Of a DNA stretch of 64,000 nt, positions 10,947 to 20,311 are shown one piece after another. This DNA comes from Ahaetulla prasina (Eukaryota; Chordata; Lepidosauria; Squamata; Colubridae). The notes under the pieces were generated by a model. The model searched no databases. It worked only from the letters and a program-made list of their open reading frames with translations, and was not told where the DNA came from. The stretch lies in assembly GCF_028640845.1 (NCBI RefSeq), contig NC_080543.1, positions 100,065,325 to 100,129,324 of the forward strand, read 5' to 3'. Position 1 is the stretch's first letter, and the number at the start of each line of letters is the position of its first letter. The position numbers were made by a program, and so were the translations under genes.

Positions 10947-11002
10947 ACAGTGTGTGTGTGTAGTTTGCTTACTGCAACTGCATACACACACACACACACG
11001 TA
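10947..11002. repeat. (GT)n and (CA)n short runs
   Basis: A GTGTGTGTGT run and a (CA)n run flank about 20 unique bases directly after the Bov-B tail; they probably grew from the LINE tail. Confidence 0.75.
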
Positions 11003-11055
11003 TAGTTAGTTATAGTTTAGTTATAGTTATGGTTTTATATATACAGTTATATATA

Positions 11056-11059
<4 letters not shown>

Positions 11060-11104
<45 letters not shown>

Positions 11105-11151
11105 TACATATATATATATATACATATACTGTATGTATATATATATGTGTA

Positions 11152-11220
<69 letters not shown>
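11060..11220. repeat. (TA)n-rich microsatellite
   Basis: Long TA runs with TACATA and TGTATG interruptions. It lies inside the left arm of the inverted repeat. The tyrosine/isoleucine frames found here are repeat artefacts. Confidence 0.95.
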
Positions 11221-11223
<3 letters not shown>

Positions 11224-11506
11224 TCTTTGGTTGTTCGGGTTTTCTCCGTGTAAGATTGGAAGTGTCTTGGCGGCGTTTTGAAGTCTCATTTGTCATCTTC
11301 AGGCTTCAACCGTGCTTCTGGGAGCAATGTGTGATCGCAGCTGTTTCTTCCTTTTAACTGCTAGTGGGGTTTGAACTGATTGGGTGGGAGCTTGGCTGTG
11401 CTCTGATTGGATGGGGTTTTCTGTGCTCTGATTGGCTGGGGGTGTGTCCTGTGTTGGTGGGGGCTTGGTTGTGCTCAGTCTAGTCTGTGCTGCAGGGGGA
11501 TTTGAG
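11221..11506 (-). repeat. Inverted copy of the PLE 3' region (left arm)
   Basis: Read on the minus strand it matches 12547-12847: AGCACAACCAAGCCCCCACC, CAGCCAATCAGAGCACAG, TTAAAAGGAAGAAACAGCTG, CACATTGCTCCCAGAAGCAC and AACCCGAACAACCAAAGACC recur in the same order. It is shorter by about 25 bp and has substitutions, so it is not a recent perfect copy. Confidence 0.92.
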
Positions 11507-11579
11507 CCATTGGGTTTTCTGTAGACTAAGACCAACTTCCCTTCCTGGATGTCTTAGTCTACAGAAAACCCAATGGCTC
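11504..11579. repeat. Perfect 28-bp palindrome at PLE inversion junction
   Basis: Left arm 11504-11531 and right arm 11552-11579 are exact reverse complements (28/28), separated by 20 bases. The right arm is PLE coding sequence (VYRKPNGS). The left arm joins straight onto the inverted 3' region. It would form a strong cruciform or RNA hairpin. Confidence 0.95.
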
Positions 11580-12239
11580 CCTAGGACATACCATCTACCA
11601 GAAGAAAACACACACAAACCGCTATCTGCACGCACTCTCACACCACCACCCAGCACAGATCAACTCCGTAGCCAAGACACTCATCTCCAGAACAAAATGC
11701 TTAGCTGATGAACAACACCTAAAACCCGAACTAGACACTCTCACTAACGTACTAACATCCAATGGATTCCAAACAAATAAGATTACCAAGCTAATCCAAA
11801 AAGAACCCCCCACTAAAATCCAAGACAGAGAACAAGAAAGCGGCACAGCCCTCCTCCCATATATAAAAGGCACCACAGACAGAATCAGCAAGATCCTCCA
11901 CAAACACAACATCAAGACAGCATTCTGCACAAACAGAAAAATATCCACCATCCTAAGAAACCCCAAAGACAAAATTGAGTTAGAAAATCAAGGAGTATAT
12001 GAAATCCCATGCACCGCCTGCCCCACCACATACATTGGACAAACCAACAGAAGAATAAGTGCGCATTGAAGAACACAAGAACTCATTCAAAAGAGGAACC
12101 AACTTCTTCCTGGTCCAACATTTTAAAGTCACAGGACATGATATTGAATTTAAAAGACCAGAACTATCGCCAAAACTGAACACTTTAACAACAGAATAAT
12201 CAGAGAAGCCATTGAGATAGAAAACGCCCACACAGCATG
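11546..12239 (+). pseudogene. PLE C-terminus: RT end plus GIY-YIG endonuclease
   Basis: It opens with DVLVYRKPNGSLGHTIYQKK and HTNRYLHALSHHHPAQINS, the end of the PLE RT region. Then come SRTKCLADEQHLKPEL, LTSNGF and LPYIKGTTDRISKILHKH. The endonuclease follows as GVYEIPCTACPTTYIGQTN (from about 11993), which has the GIY...YIG signature and the Cys pair of PLE endonucleases. A frameshift near 12063 breaks RISA-RIEEHKNSF. The stop at about 12238 ends the frame. It would cut target DNA for PLE insertion. Confidence 0.9.
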
Positions 12240-12540
12240 AACAAGCGAGATGACACCTCCGCCTACCAGCCATTTGGAAACCCGCCCTTATTGACAAACG
12301 AGTCCCTAACACGAGGAATGACACCAGACCCACACTCACAAGGTCCACACAGGATGTCACCACCGCACATCCACCCAGAAAGCAGACCCAAACCCACACT
12401 GATCATGAAGCACGACCAAGGACCAGAAGCCAGACCGCAGCTGCAACATTAGCCATTTCAAACCCCTCCAATCCATTCATGCAGCAGACTGACACCCACT
12501 ATGAAGATGTAGCACGACCACAAAGCCAAACAACAGCTAT

Positions 12541-12872
12541 GCAGCTCACCAGCTCAAATCCCCCTGCAGCACAGACTAGACTGAGCACAACCAAGCCCCC
12601 ACCAACACAGGACACACCCCCAGCCAATCAGAGCACAGAAAAACCCTCATCCAATCAGAGCACAGCCAAGCTCCCACCCAATCAGTTCAAACCCCCACTA
12701 GCAGTTAAAAGGAAGAAACAGCTGCGATCACACATTGCTCCCAGAAGCACGAAGCTGAAGCCTGAAGATGACGAATGAGACTTCGTCGAAACGTCGCCAA
12801 GACACTTCCAATCTTACACGGGAGAAAACCCGAACAACCAAAGACCTATATACAAACACCCGTGAAAACCTC
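12541..12872 (+). repeat. PLE 3' non-coding region (right arm)
   Basis: Holds repeated CCAATCAGAGCACAG units (three spaced copies of CCAATCAG, resembling CCAAT boxes), then AAGGAAGAAACAGCTG, a hammerhead-like core (12762-12795) and AACCCGAACAACC, followed by a TA/CATA microsatellite. It mirrors 11221-11506. Confidence 0.85.
12757..12800 (+). ncRNA. Hammerhead-ribozyme-like motif in PLE tail
   Basis: CTGAAGA (12762-12768, fits CUGANGA) is followed by a stem II with arms GACGA (12770-12774) and TCGTC (12783-12787). Then come GAAA (12788-12791), C, and GTC (12793-12795), the usual cleavage triplet. That is the hammerhead core with the minimal stem III described for PLE ribozymes. Stem I pairing around 12755-12761 and 12796 onward looks weak, so activity is uncertain. 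The inverted copy near 11275-11305 has lost stem II. Confidence 0.65.
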
Positions 12873-12879
12873 AGAAAAC

Positions 12880-12896
12880 AAATATATATATATATA

Positions 12897-12930
<34 letters not shown>

Positions 12931-12985
12931 CATATATACACACAGTATATATAACTGTATATATAAAACCATAACATATATATTT
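12880..12985. repeat. (TA)n-(CATA)n microsatellite
   Basis: TA and CATA tandem units, right arm counterpart of 11060-11220. Confidence 0.9.
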
Positions 12986-13430
12986 GCTTATAGCAAAGCA
13001 CTTAGATTTATATACCACTTCATAATGCTTAGAGCCCTCTCTAAGCAGTTGACAGCATCAGCATATTGCCCCCAATAATCTGGGTCCTCATTTTACCAAC
13101 CTCAGAAGCAGGGGTGAAATCCAGCAGGTTCTGACAGGTTCTGGAGAACCGGTAGCGGAAATTTTGAGCAGGTCAGAGAACCAGCAAATACCACCTCTGG
13201 CTGGCCTCTGGCTGGAATGGGGATTTTGCAGTATCCTTCCCCTGCCACGCCCACCAAGCCAAACCACGCCCACCAAGCCACGCCCACAGGACTGGTAGTA
13301 AAAAAATGTGGATTTCACCACTGCTCAGAAGGATGGAAGGCTGAATCAACTGAGCTGGTGAGAACTGAACTTTTGGTGGTGAACAGAATTAGCCCGCAAT
13401 AGTGCATTTTAACTACTGCACCACCAAGGG
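12985..13430 (-). mobile_element. Squamate tRNA-derived SINE split by a hAT MITE
   Basis: Plus-strand phrases AGCACTTAGATTTATATACC, AGAGCCCTCTCTAAGCAG, ATTGCCCCCAATAATCTGGG and TCCTCATTTTACCAACCTC, then after the MITE GATGGAAGGCTGAATCAAC and ACTACTGCACCACC, match the minus strand of a tRNA-headed SINE whose second copy lies at 43126. The MITE sits at 13109-13323 between CTCAGAAG duplicates. The SINE is therefore older. Confidence 0.8.
13109..13323 (+). mobile_element. hAT-type MITE, copy 2
   Basis: Starts CAGGGGTGAAATCC and ends GGATTTCACCACTG. CTCAGAAG is repeated exactly at 13101-13108 and 13324-13331, a perfect 8-bp duplication. The interior has GTTCTGGAGAACCGGTAG, GGAAATTTTGAGCAG and CCACGCCCACCAAGCC, shared with copies 44076 and 48495. 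Length 215 bp, no coding capacity. Confidence 0.95.
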
Positions 13431-14248
13431 TTATGGAATGTTGGTGAGACCTGTTTAATATGCCTGGTAATGATCATGGTTTTTGAACTCTTGCTTATTG
13501 AATAAAGGAGAAGCAGGTGGGGGGGGTCTTCATTTAACAGCAAAGTTTTTCAAAGCTCTGAAAGTCCCAGATTTTTGATGCCCATCCTGGAATCATGAGC
13601 CAAGATTGGGTCTTGCAACCTCCTGACCATAGCAGGACAATGAAGTCATGGAGCCAGTTTCTGATAAAAACCGTGGGGCTTTGTTTATTGGAGCTTCTGC
13701 AGAGAATCTGGTGCTTGGATACTGTGGAAATTGGCCAGTCCTCTCTGCTGTCATTATTAAGGAATTCTTGGGATTTTGTAAGAGATTTGGATATTATTTT
13801 ATGCTCTTTTATATTATGCTTTCCAATCCATTTGCTTGAGTTAATAACAAAGGTTAAAATCCCTTTATTCACTGGGTGTGCTTATTGTCTCTGGAGCTAA
13901 AGGAACCAATTGCCTGGGCACCTGTTCACTGCTCTGACACTTGGCAAAACAGTGACATAGTAAATATTATTTACAGACAATGAACAGATTTATCAGGAAA
14001 TATGGACCTGAAGAATCATTTTTCCATATAAATAGAAATCATTTATGAAGAATCATTTTTTCCATATAAATAGAAATTCTATTACATATCTGATTTGCTA
14101 AGGGACACCAGCAAATAATTTATTTGAGGTGCATTATCACATAAGCTTCATAGTTTCTGACAGTAAAGTCCTACAGCTGAAATCGGGAAGACTCCCTATT
14201 CTGATTGTATCATACTGGATTGTTACAAACATTGGACTTCTAATCTCT
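13431..14248. other. Unassigned stretch, possible old LTR tail
   Basis: 13830-13935 resembles an LTR 3' part (AATAACAAAGG, then ATTCACTGGGTGTG and CTGCTCTGACA), but no opposite end or target duplication was found. A 37-base unit is duplicated in tandem at 14010-14083. Nothing else is recognised. Confidence 0.3.
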
Positions 14249-14397
14249 TATTTATTTATTTATTTATTTATTTATTTTGTCACAACATCATACAAAAAGA
14301 TTATATAGTATATACACATATAAACATATATAGGAAGAAGAAAAGAAAAACAATAGGACAGGAACGGTAGGCACGTTTGTGCGCTTATGCACGCCCC

Positions 14398-15123
14398 TTA
14401 TGGTCCTCTTAGGAATGGGGTGAGGTCAATAGTAGAAAGTTTTTGGTTAAAGCTGTTAGGATTATGGGAAGAGACCACAGAGTCAGGTAAAGTATTCCAA
14501 GCACTGATGATTCTGTTGCAGAAGTCGTATTTTCTGCAATCTAGATTAAAGCGGTTTACATTAAGTTTAAATCTATTGGTTGCCCTTGTATTATTGCAAT
14601 TAAAGCTGAAGTAGTCTTTGACAGGAAGGACATTACAATAGATGATTCTGTGAGCTAAACTTAGGTCTTGTCGAAGGCGACGGAGTTCTAAGTTTTCTAA
14701 GCCTAGGATTTCAAGTCTGGTGGGATAAGGTATTTTGTTGTTTTCAGAGGAATGGAGAACTCTTCTTGTAAAATATTTCTGGACACGTTCAATTGTATTG
14801 ATGTCAGAGATGTGGTGAGGGTTCCAAACAGGTGAGCTGTATTCTAGAATTGGTCTAGCAAATGTTTTATATGCTCTGGTTAGTAGTGTGGTGTTTTTGG
14901 AAAAGAAGCTACGCAAAATTAGGTTTACAACTCTTAGAGCTTTTTTTGCTATGTAGTTGCAGTGGGCTTTGGCACTTAGATCATTTGACATGAAAACTCC
15001 AAGGTCTTTAACGGGATGGGGGTCGTCTGTAAGGTAATGTCCATCTAGTATGTACTTAGTTTTAGAGTTCTTTTTCCTATATGTAAGACTGAGCATTTGC
15101 TGGTTGAAATTTGGAGCTGCCAA
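14398..15123 (-). pseudogene. LINE A ORF2 C-terminal region
   Basis: Contains HYLTDDPHPVKDLGVFMSND, AHCNYIAKKALRVVNLILRS, FARPILEYSSPVWNP, RVQKYFTRRVL and ISAWNTLPDSVV, the thumb and C-terminal blocks of Jockey-superfamily LINEs. This 241-residue frame is open and overlaps the RT frame in a different phase, so a frameshift near 15100 separates them. Confidence 0.88.
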
Positions 15124-15900
15124 TTTTAGACCAAGCGGTTAGATGGTCAAGGTCGTTTTGAATGATAGAAGTGTTGTCTGTGGTGTTAAATAGTTTGACA
15201 TCGTCAGCAAAGAGAACACAATTACTTGAGATATGGTCACAAAGATCATTAATGTATAGAATAAAGAGTGTTGGTCCAAGGACGCTGCCTTGAGGAACGC
15301 CACTCTTGACAGGAACAGGATTTGATAAAGCATTGCCAATTTTGACCACTTGTTGTCTGTTAGACAGAAAAGCAGATATCCATTTGTGGAGGGGTCCTGA
15401 GATGCCATAGGATGTTAGTTTAAGGAGAAGTTTATCGTGTACTACTGAGTCAAAAGCTTTGCAGAAGTCTATGTAGATTGCATCTATTGATTTGCCTTGA
15501 TCTAGATTTGAAGTCCATATGTTTTTGCAGTGGAGAAGTTGTAAGTTACATGATAACTTTTTCCTGAAACCAAATTGTTTGTTGGAGAGTAGGTTGTTAG
15601 TTTCTAAGTGTGAGGTAATGGATTGATTGATGATAGATTCCATGACTTTGCAGGTGACGCAGCAAAGGGAGATCGGTCTGTAGTTTTCGACTAAGCTGGG
15701 GTCTCCTTTTTTGAAGATGGGGATGACTGTGGCTAGTGACCAAAGTTTGGGAAGAGAACTGGTAGTGAAAGCTTTATCAAAGATAATACTTAGGGGTTCA
15801 GCTATATTAATGGAAAGTTTTTAAGAAATATGCACATAGACCATCAGGTCCAATAGAAAGCGATGGTTTTAAGTTGTGAAGAGCTTTACCAACGTTGTCT
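15077..15900 (-). pseudogene. LINE A reverse transcriptase
   Basis: Motifs: IINQSITSHLETNNLLSNKQ, FGFRKKLSC, AIYIDFCKAFDSVVHDKLL, SGVPQGSVLGPTLFILYIND and VLFADDVKLFNTT (FADD active site, about 15195-15215). The RT palm is intact over about 188 residues; the N-terminal finger region upstream is shifted near 15660-15830. It would copy LINE RNA at a nicked target. Confidence 0.92.
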
Positions 15901-16275
15901 TCTGTGAAATCTATATGAGTTAAATCATCATAGTCATTGCTGGTTCGTTTGTGGAATGTTGGATATGTGTTATCGGAGTTAACAAAACTGAGCCAAAGAA
16001 AATGTTGAAGAGGTTTGCTTTGACTGTTTCGTCATTGCATTCTTTGTTGTTAGAATCTTTTAGTGGTGGGATGGATCTTGAATCTTTAAGTTTACTGTTG
16101 ACAAAATTATAAAAGGCACGATTGGAATTTGTGCGTAGAAGGTTTTCTTCTTGCTTGGTGTGGTAATTTGTGCATTCAGTTTTAATTTGGTTGCATATGT
16201 TTCTGTAACGGTTTCTGAAGTTTGTAACATAGCCTTTTTGTTTCTTTTCAGAGGATTTTTTTTGATTGAAGCTTT

Positions 16276-17150
16276 TTATTGATATGGGTAGTTTGTTTTC
16301 TTGGACATGGTAGTCATTCGTGGTACATATAATTTAATGACTCTATTGATTTCAAGTAGGAAGATTCTATAGAGGTCATCAGCGGTTATGCAGGTTGCAA
16401 ACAGATTTTGCCAGTTCAGAAGTGAAAGATCGTTGTTTATAAGGTCGTAATTGGCTTTCTTGAAGTTGTAGTTGGGAGTTCTGGTGTTATGACGAATTAA
16501 GTATGGACGTATATTGAGGCGAAAATCAATCATGCAGTGGTCACTGTTTGAAAAGGTTCTTTAATTTGTATACCGTAAATTGAGTTTGGATTGTTGCAGA
16601 AGATGAGGTCAAGGCAGTTGTTGAGTCTTGTATTGTTAGTTACAAGTTGTTCAAGACCTAGGTTTGTAACAGCGTTGTATAGTGTAGTATGGATTGGGTC
16701 AGTTGAACATTCATTGGTTGTCCAGTTAATGAGAGGTAGATTTAAGTCACCAAGGAAGATAAGAGGGTATGGGCAAGAGGTAGTCCATGTTAGCATTGAG
16801 GTTAGCATATTTGCGTGGGTAATGTCATAGTCGGGGGCTCTGTAGCATAGTAAGAATCGAAGAGTAGTGTCAAGGGATAGGTCGCATACTATGGTTTCAG
16901 GAAGAGAGTTTATGTGCTACTTGGATATTTTTAGATTCAGTGTCTTTTGTAAAGATAGCCACTCCACCACCTCTTGGTTTTCCCGATCTGATCGATAGAC
17001 TTGATATTCTTTGTTTGAGATAATGGAGTCAGGAAGGGATGAATTCAGCCATGTTTCGCAAACAAAAATGATATCAAATGTGCCACTGTTTAATAAGAGG
17101 ATAAATTCAGGTAATTTGTTGACTATGCTTCTTGCATTTATCAATTTGCA
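16276..17150 (-). pseudogene. LINE A APE endonuclease
   Basis: Starts LKCKLINARSIVNKLPEF, then FDIIFVCETWLNSSLPDS (about 17040-17090) and SNKEYQVYRSDR. Downstream in another frame come YPLIFLGDLNLPLINW and NNCLDLIFCNN. The catalytic Glu (ETWL) and the GDLN Asp/Asn are present; at least two frameshifts interrupt the domain. Confidence 0.9.
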
Positions 17151-17159
17151 TTTGAGATC

Positions 17160-17732
17160 TGATATGATTGGTGTTGAAGAGGTAAGGCGTGCATACCTAG
17201 TTTTGGGTGTTAGTAGGTTGGGGGTTGTGGACAATAGATGGTTGTATAGATGGTTGGATGGTAGTTTGGGTGTTTGGATGGATGGTTGTTTGGATGGCTG
17301 GTTGGGTGGATTGTTGGGTGGCTGTTTGGATGGCTGGTTGGATGGCTGTTTGGATGGCTGCTTGGATGGCTGCTTGGATGGCTGTTTGGATGGTTGGTTG
17401 GATGGTTGGTTGGATGGCTGGTTGGATTGTTGATTGGATGGCTGTTGGTTGGATAGTTGGTAAGATGGTTGGTTGAATGGGAGGTAGGGGGATGGGTACT
17501 TGGTTGAATACTGGGATGGCTGGTTGATTGTTATGGGTGATGGGGGTTTGAGGTGATTTTTGATTGCAGGTTTTATTTTTATGCAATCAGCATGGTAGTC
17601 GATGTATAGGTTGGATTCACCATTGTCTTGTCTTCTTTTAAGTTCTGTGCGAAGTTCACGAGCGTATCCTTTGTAGAAAGGATAGGTCAGGACGTGATCT
17701 AAGTTTACTGTAGGTAGGGTTGGATTTAGCAA
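17160..17732 (-). pseudogene. LINE A ORF1 C-terminus with tetrapeptide repeat
   Basis: The frame reads LDHVLTYPFYKGYARELRT and ELKRRQDNGESNLYID, an ORF1-like C-terminal block. It then enters a low-complexity region of PSNQ and PSKQ tetrapeptides and runs on into the endonuclease start. The repeat keeps all three minus frames largely open. The usual boundary between ORF1 and ORF2 is therefore unclear; a stop codon is not visible in this frame between the two. Confidence 0.75.
17216..17470 (-). repeat. 12-bp minisatellite inside LINE A ORF1
   Basis: Plus-strand unit TTGGATGGCTGN repeats about 12 times in the core (17278-17430) with degenerate edges. Because 12 is a multiple of 3 it encodes a tetrapeptide repeat in every frame. 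Confidence 0.92.
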
Positions 17733-18339
17733 TTGAGTTTATAGTCTTTATGAATTTGCGTTTGCTGTCCTCATTAGTGCATATAACTCTACAAAATCTT
17801 GGTGCTGTTGTCCCATCGCTGTTTTTATATTCTGGTCCATCTCTGGAGACAGCAATTATTTCATTTGGGGAGATGGTTGATGAATTATAATTTCCAATGA
17901 TGTTGTGAATCTTATTGATATCTGGTTCATTTGTGTTTTCAAGTCCAAATAATATTGCATTATTTATTTTTTGTCCTCTCTCCATTGCATCTCTGATTAG
18001 TTGATTAGTAGTTGTTTGTTGATTGGGTTGTGTTGTATTAATTTGATGTCTAGGTTGAGTTGTAAGTTGTATATTTTGTGGTGATAGATGAGTTTGGAAG
18101 AGATTTAGATCATTAGAGTTTTCATTTTTTAGTGTTGAAATTTGTTTTATCAAATCTGTGAAACTTTGTTCAATAACTGATAGAATTTTTTTTTCTAAGT
18201 TTTGTTCAATATTTTGAATTCTTTTTTCTAGGTTTTGTTCAATATTTTGAATTCTTTTTTCTAGGTTTTGTTCAATAGCTTGTAATCTTTTATCTATGGT
18301 AACATTTTTCCTTGCTGACAATGAGACAGCTATCATCAT
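17656..18339 (-). pseudogene. LINE A ORF1 coiled coil and RNA-binding-like domain
   Basis: Residues about 15-55 are three near-identical 11-residue units (IEQNLEKRIQN), a hendecad coiled coil expected to drive oligomerisation. Gln/Asn/Thr-rich linker follows. The C-terminal half (AVSRDGPEY..., APRFCRVICTNEDSKRKFI) resembles the RRM-like part of LINE ORF1 proteins that binds RNA. Length 227 residues to the first stop, then a shift into the next frame near 17700. Confidence 0.75.
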
Positions 18340-18469
18340 TGTGCCTAAACAGCAAGGATTCGACTATGTTTTCTAATTATAGATAGATTTCTTTGATAAA
18401 AGCGGGTGCTAAAATTTTAACAACCACTTTAGCCCTCAGACCACAGCAGTCCTTTGAACTATTAAGGAC

Positions 18470-18990
18470 CCAGCTGAGGCTGGTTTTATGCAGGGCTGTC
18501 AAGCTTCTGACAATATCAGCCTTTTAATCAATGATGCTCTACAGATCCAGCTTTAATTCAAAATAGATTAAACCCAGCAGCTATAATTTCTTAGGATGCT
18601 GAGAAATCCTTTGATACAGCTTCTTTGAAGTTCTGAGATAGGTTTTAACTTATTTTGGATTTTCCCTAAGTTTTTATATTGATATGATTTAGTCTACTTC
18701 TAAATCACAGATTATTAATGCTCTACCCTCTCCATCAAGGTATATTCCACAGAAGATCTCTTTCTTCTTTTCCTTTGAATTTGGCTTAAAGTCTCTTAAC
18801 TGTATAATGAGAAATTCTGAAAACGTTACAGGAATTATAGTAAAAGATGAGAGCATAAAATGTTACGCTATATCCTCAAGCTTTAAGGGTAGATCACAGA
18901 TTTCTGTTCTTAATTGTTTAATATATGAGTTTGGTATCCTATCTATTTATTCTATAAATTGTTAAAAGTTAAACTTGATACCACTGTCTC
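18470..18990 (+). mobile_element. L1-like reverse transcriptase remnant
   Basis: Scattered L1-style pieces on the plus strand: AGFMQGCQASDNISLLIND, then a decayed DAEKSFDT block, and further on NVTGIIVKDESIKCYA. These match the order of L1 RT blocks, but stops are frequent and the palm Asp pair is not seen. An old 5'- and 3'-truncated fragment. Confidence 0.5.
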
Positions 18991-19885
18991 ATAGTAATAA
19001 TTCAGGTAAGGATTGGGACTTCAGATGAAGTTCTAATTTCTTTATTTTATTATAAACCTTGGGAACCTAGTAATTTTAAATGGATAAATTTGAACTTTGC
19101 TCCTTATCTAGCCTCAGGTAATTTTCATCTCATACCTTGCCACAGGAGAGGAAACTTCAAAAATGAAAAAAGAAGAAGATCGAAGCATGCAAATCTCCCC
19201 TTCTCGCTGCAGGGCTACAGGATGCAGAAAAATGCAAGCTTTCCGACTTCAGTTACTGAATTTCCAGAAAAGAGCAGGATTCTTCCACAAACATTAAAGT
19301 CTAAGTTCAACTCATAACAAACAAGTTCAACAAGTTTTATGCACCTATCCTTAATACAAAATAGCAATAGTATTTTAAATCTTTCTACCACTTCTACCAA
19401 TATTTTTGATATTGCTTGGGTTTTTTTTCAACATAAGGAATAAAAACACAACAATTTGCATCTATGTCTATGCATCATTATTTTCTTTAAAGAAGTTCAT
19501 TTCACATTGGAATATTGAAAAAAAGTGTGTTAAAACAGCACGGATATCATTTTTTTCCAGCATGGTTAATAGCTAGAGATTTGCATATGCACCCACACAT
19601 ACAAGCGTGCGCGCGAGTGCGGGTGCACACACACACACAATACATCCTTATACACTTCGTACAGGAATTCTTTATACACTTTATACAGGAGAATTCACTT
19701 TATACAGGAGATCTTTGAAATCCATCCATTCATTAATTTTATAGAAAGCAGAGTAATGGAATAACAGAATAATAGAGTTGGAAGGGACAGTGCTTTTCAA
19801 CTTTTTTTTTTACAGATTGTACCATTTTCAGGATATGGCACTATCCGAGTATCAGTTGCCGAGCAAGGTGTCAAAAACTTGACGA
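18991..19885. other. Unassigned stretch with a short tandem motif
   Basis: 19636-19710 contains three imperfect copies of a roughly 24-base unit around TTATACACTTTATACAGGAG. A run CAGTGCTTTTCAAC at 19790 resembles the end of the hAT MITE at 20765 but has no partner. No gene seen. Confidence 0.4.
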
Positions 19886-19919
19886 CAAAAAAGAAAGAAA
19901 GAAAGAAAGAAAGAAAAAA
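19886..19919. repeat. (GAAA)n microsatellite
   Basis: Tandem GAAA units read directly. Confidence 0.9.
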
Positions 19920-19930
19920 GGGATAAAGTA

Positions 19931-20311
19931 TAGGTAGTCCGCAATTTACAGCAATTCCCTTAGTGACAGTTTGAAGTTATAAGGGCAGTGAAAAAAATGA
20001 CTTATGACCATTTTTCAGACTTATGATCATTGCAGCATCTCCAGTCATGTATGTGATTTACATTCGGATGCTTGGCAACTGATTCATATTTATGACAGTC
20101 AAAGTGTTTCAAGCTCAGGGGATCCTGTTTTGCAACCTTCGGACAAGCAAAGTCAATGGGCAAACCAGAATCACTTAACAACTGCAGTGATTCACAAATT
20201 AACAAATGTGGCAAGAAAAGTTGTAAAATGGGACAGAGCTCATTTAACAAATTTCTGATTTAGCAACATAAATTTTGGGCTCAATTGTGGTCATAGGTTG
20301 AGGACTATCTG
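19931..20311 (+). mobile_element. Tc1/mariner-like MITE, complete copy
   Basis: Starts TAGGTAGTCCGCAATTTAC and ends GGTTGAGGACTATCTG, with TA at 19929-19930 and 20312-20313. The interior follows the 7129 copy: TTATGACCATTTTTCA, ACTTATGATCATTGCAG, AAGCAAAGTCAATGGGC. No coding capacity. Confidence 0.8.

Larger units (their letters stand above)
8910..10949 (+). mobile_element. Bov-B (RTE) LINE, internally deleted
   Basis: Endonuclease, reverse transcriptase and C-terminal region are recognisable in order, and the element ends GGACACGACTTCGCAGC followed by (AAC)n, the Bov-B 3' end. About 1 kb between endonuclease and RT is missing: the endonuclease breaks off near 9300 and sequence resumes in the linker before RT. 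Many stops and shifts mark an old copy. Bov-B is widespread in squamates and ruminants and is the source of the mobilising machinery for several squamate SINEs. Confidence 0.93.
11026..12975 (+). mobile_element. Penelope-like element in a large inverted repeat
   Basis: The centre (about 11546-12240, plus strand) encodes a PLE C-terminus with a GIY-YIG endonuclease. The 3' non-coding part (12547-12872) is present again in reverse orientation at 11221-11506. The outermost 34 bases, 11026-11059 and 12942-12975, are exact inverted copies. The element is 5' truncated, retaining only the end of RT. Direct or inverted terminal copies (pLTRs) are known for PLEs; here the inversion also includes AT-rich flank. 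Confidence 0.88.
14249..18345 (-). mobile_element. LINE family A (CR1/L2 type), nearly full length
   Basis: Minus strand order: ORF1 (coiled coil, RNA-binding-like domain, tetrapeptide repeat), APE endonuclease, reverse transcriptase, C-terminal region, 3' UTR, then an (AAAT)n tail at 14249-14280. About 4.1 kb. Frames are interrupted several times. A second, 5'-truncated copy is at 47093-47850 with the same 3' UTR and (AAAT)n tail. The clade assignment rests on motif style; it could be another Jockey-superfamily clade. Confidence 0.9.

Noticed and set aside
10954..11296. Tyr/Ile-rich frames on both strands
   Set aside because: Pure products of the TA microsatellite.
17216..17470. CRISPR-like regular repeats
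   Set aside because: Twelve-base head-to-tail units without unique spacers, inside a LINE coding region. A minisatellite, not a CRISPR array.
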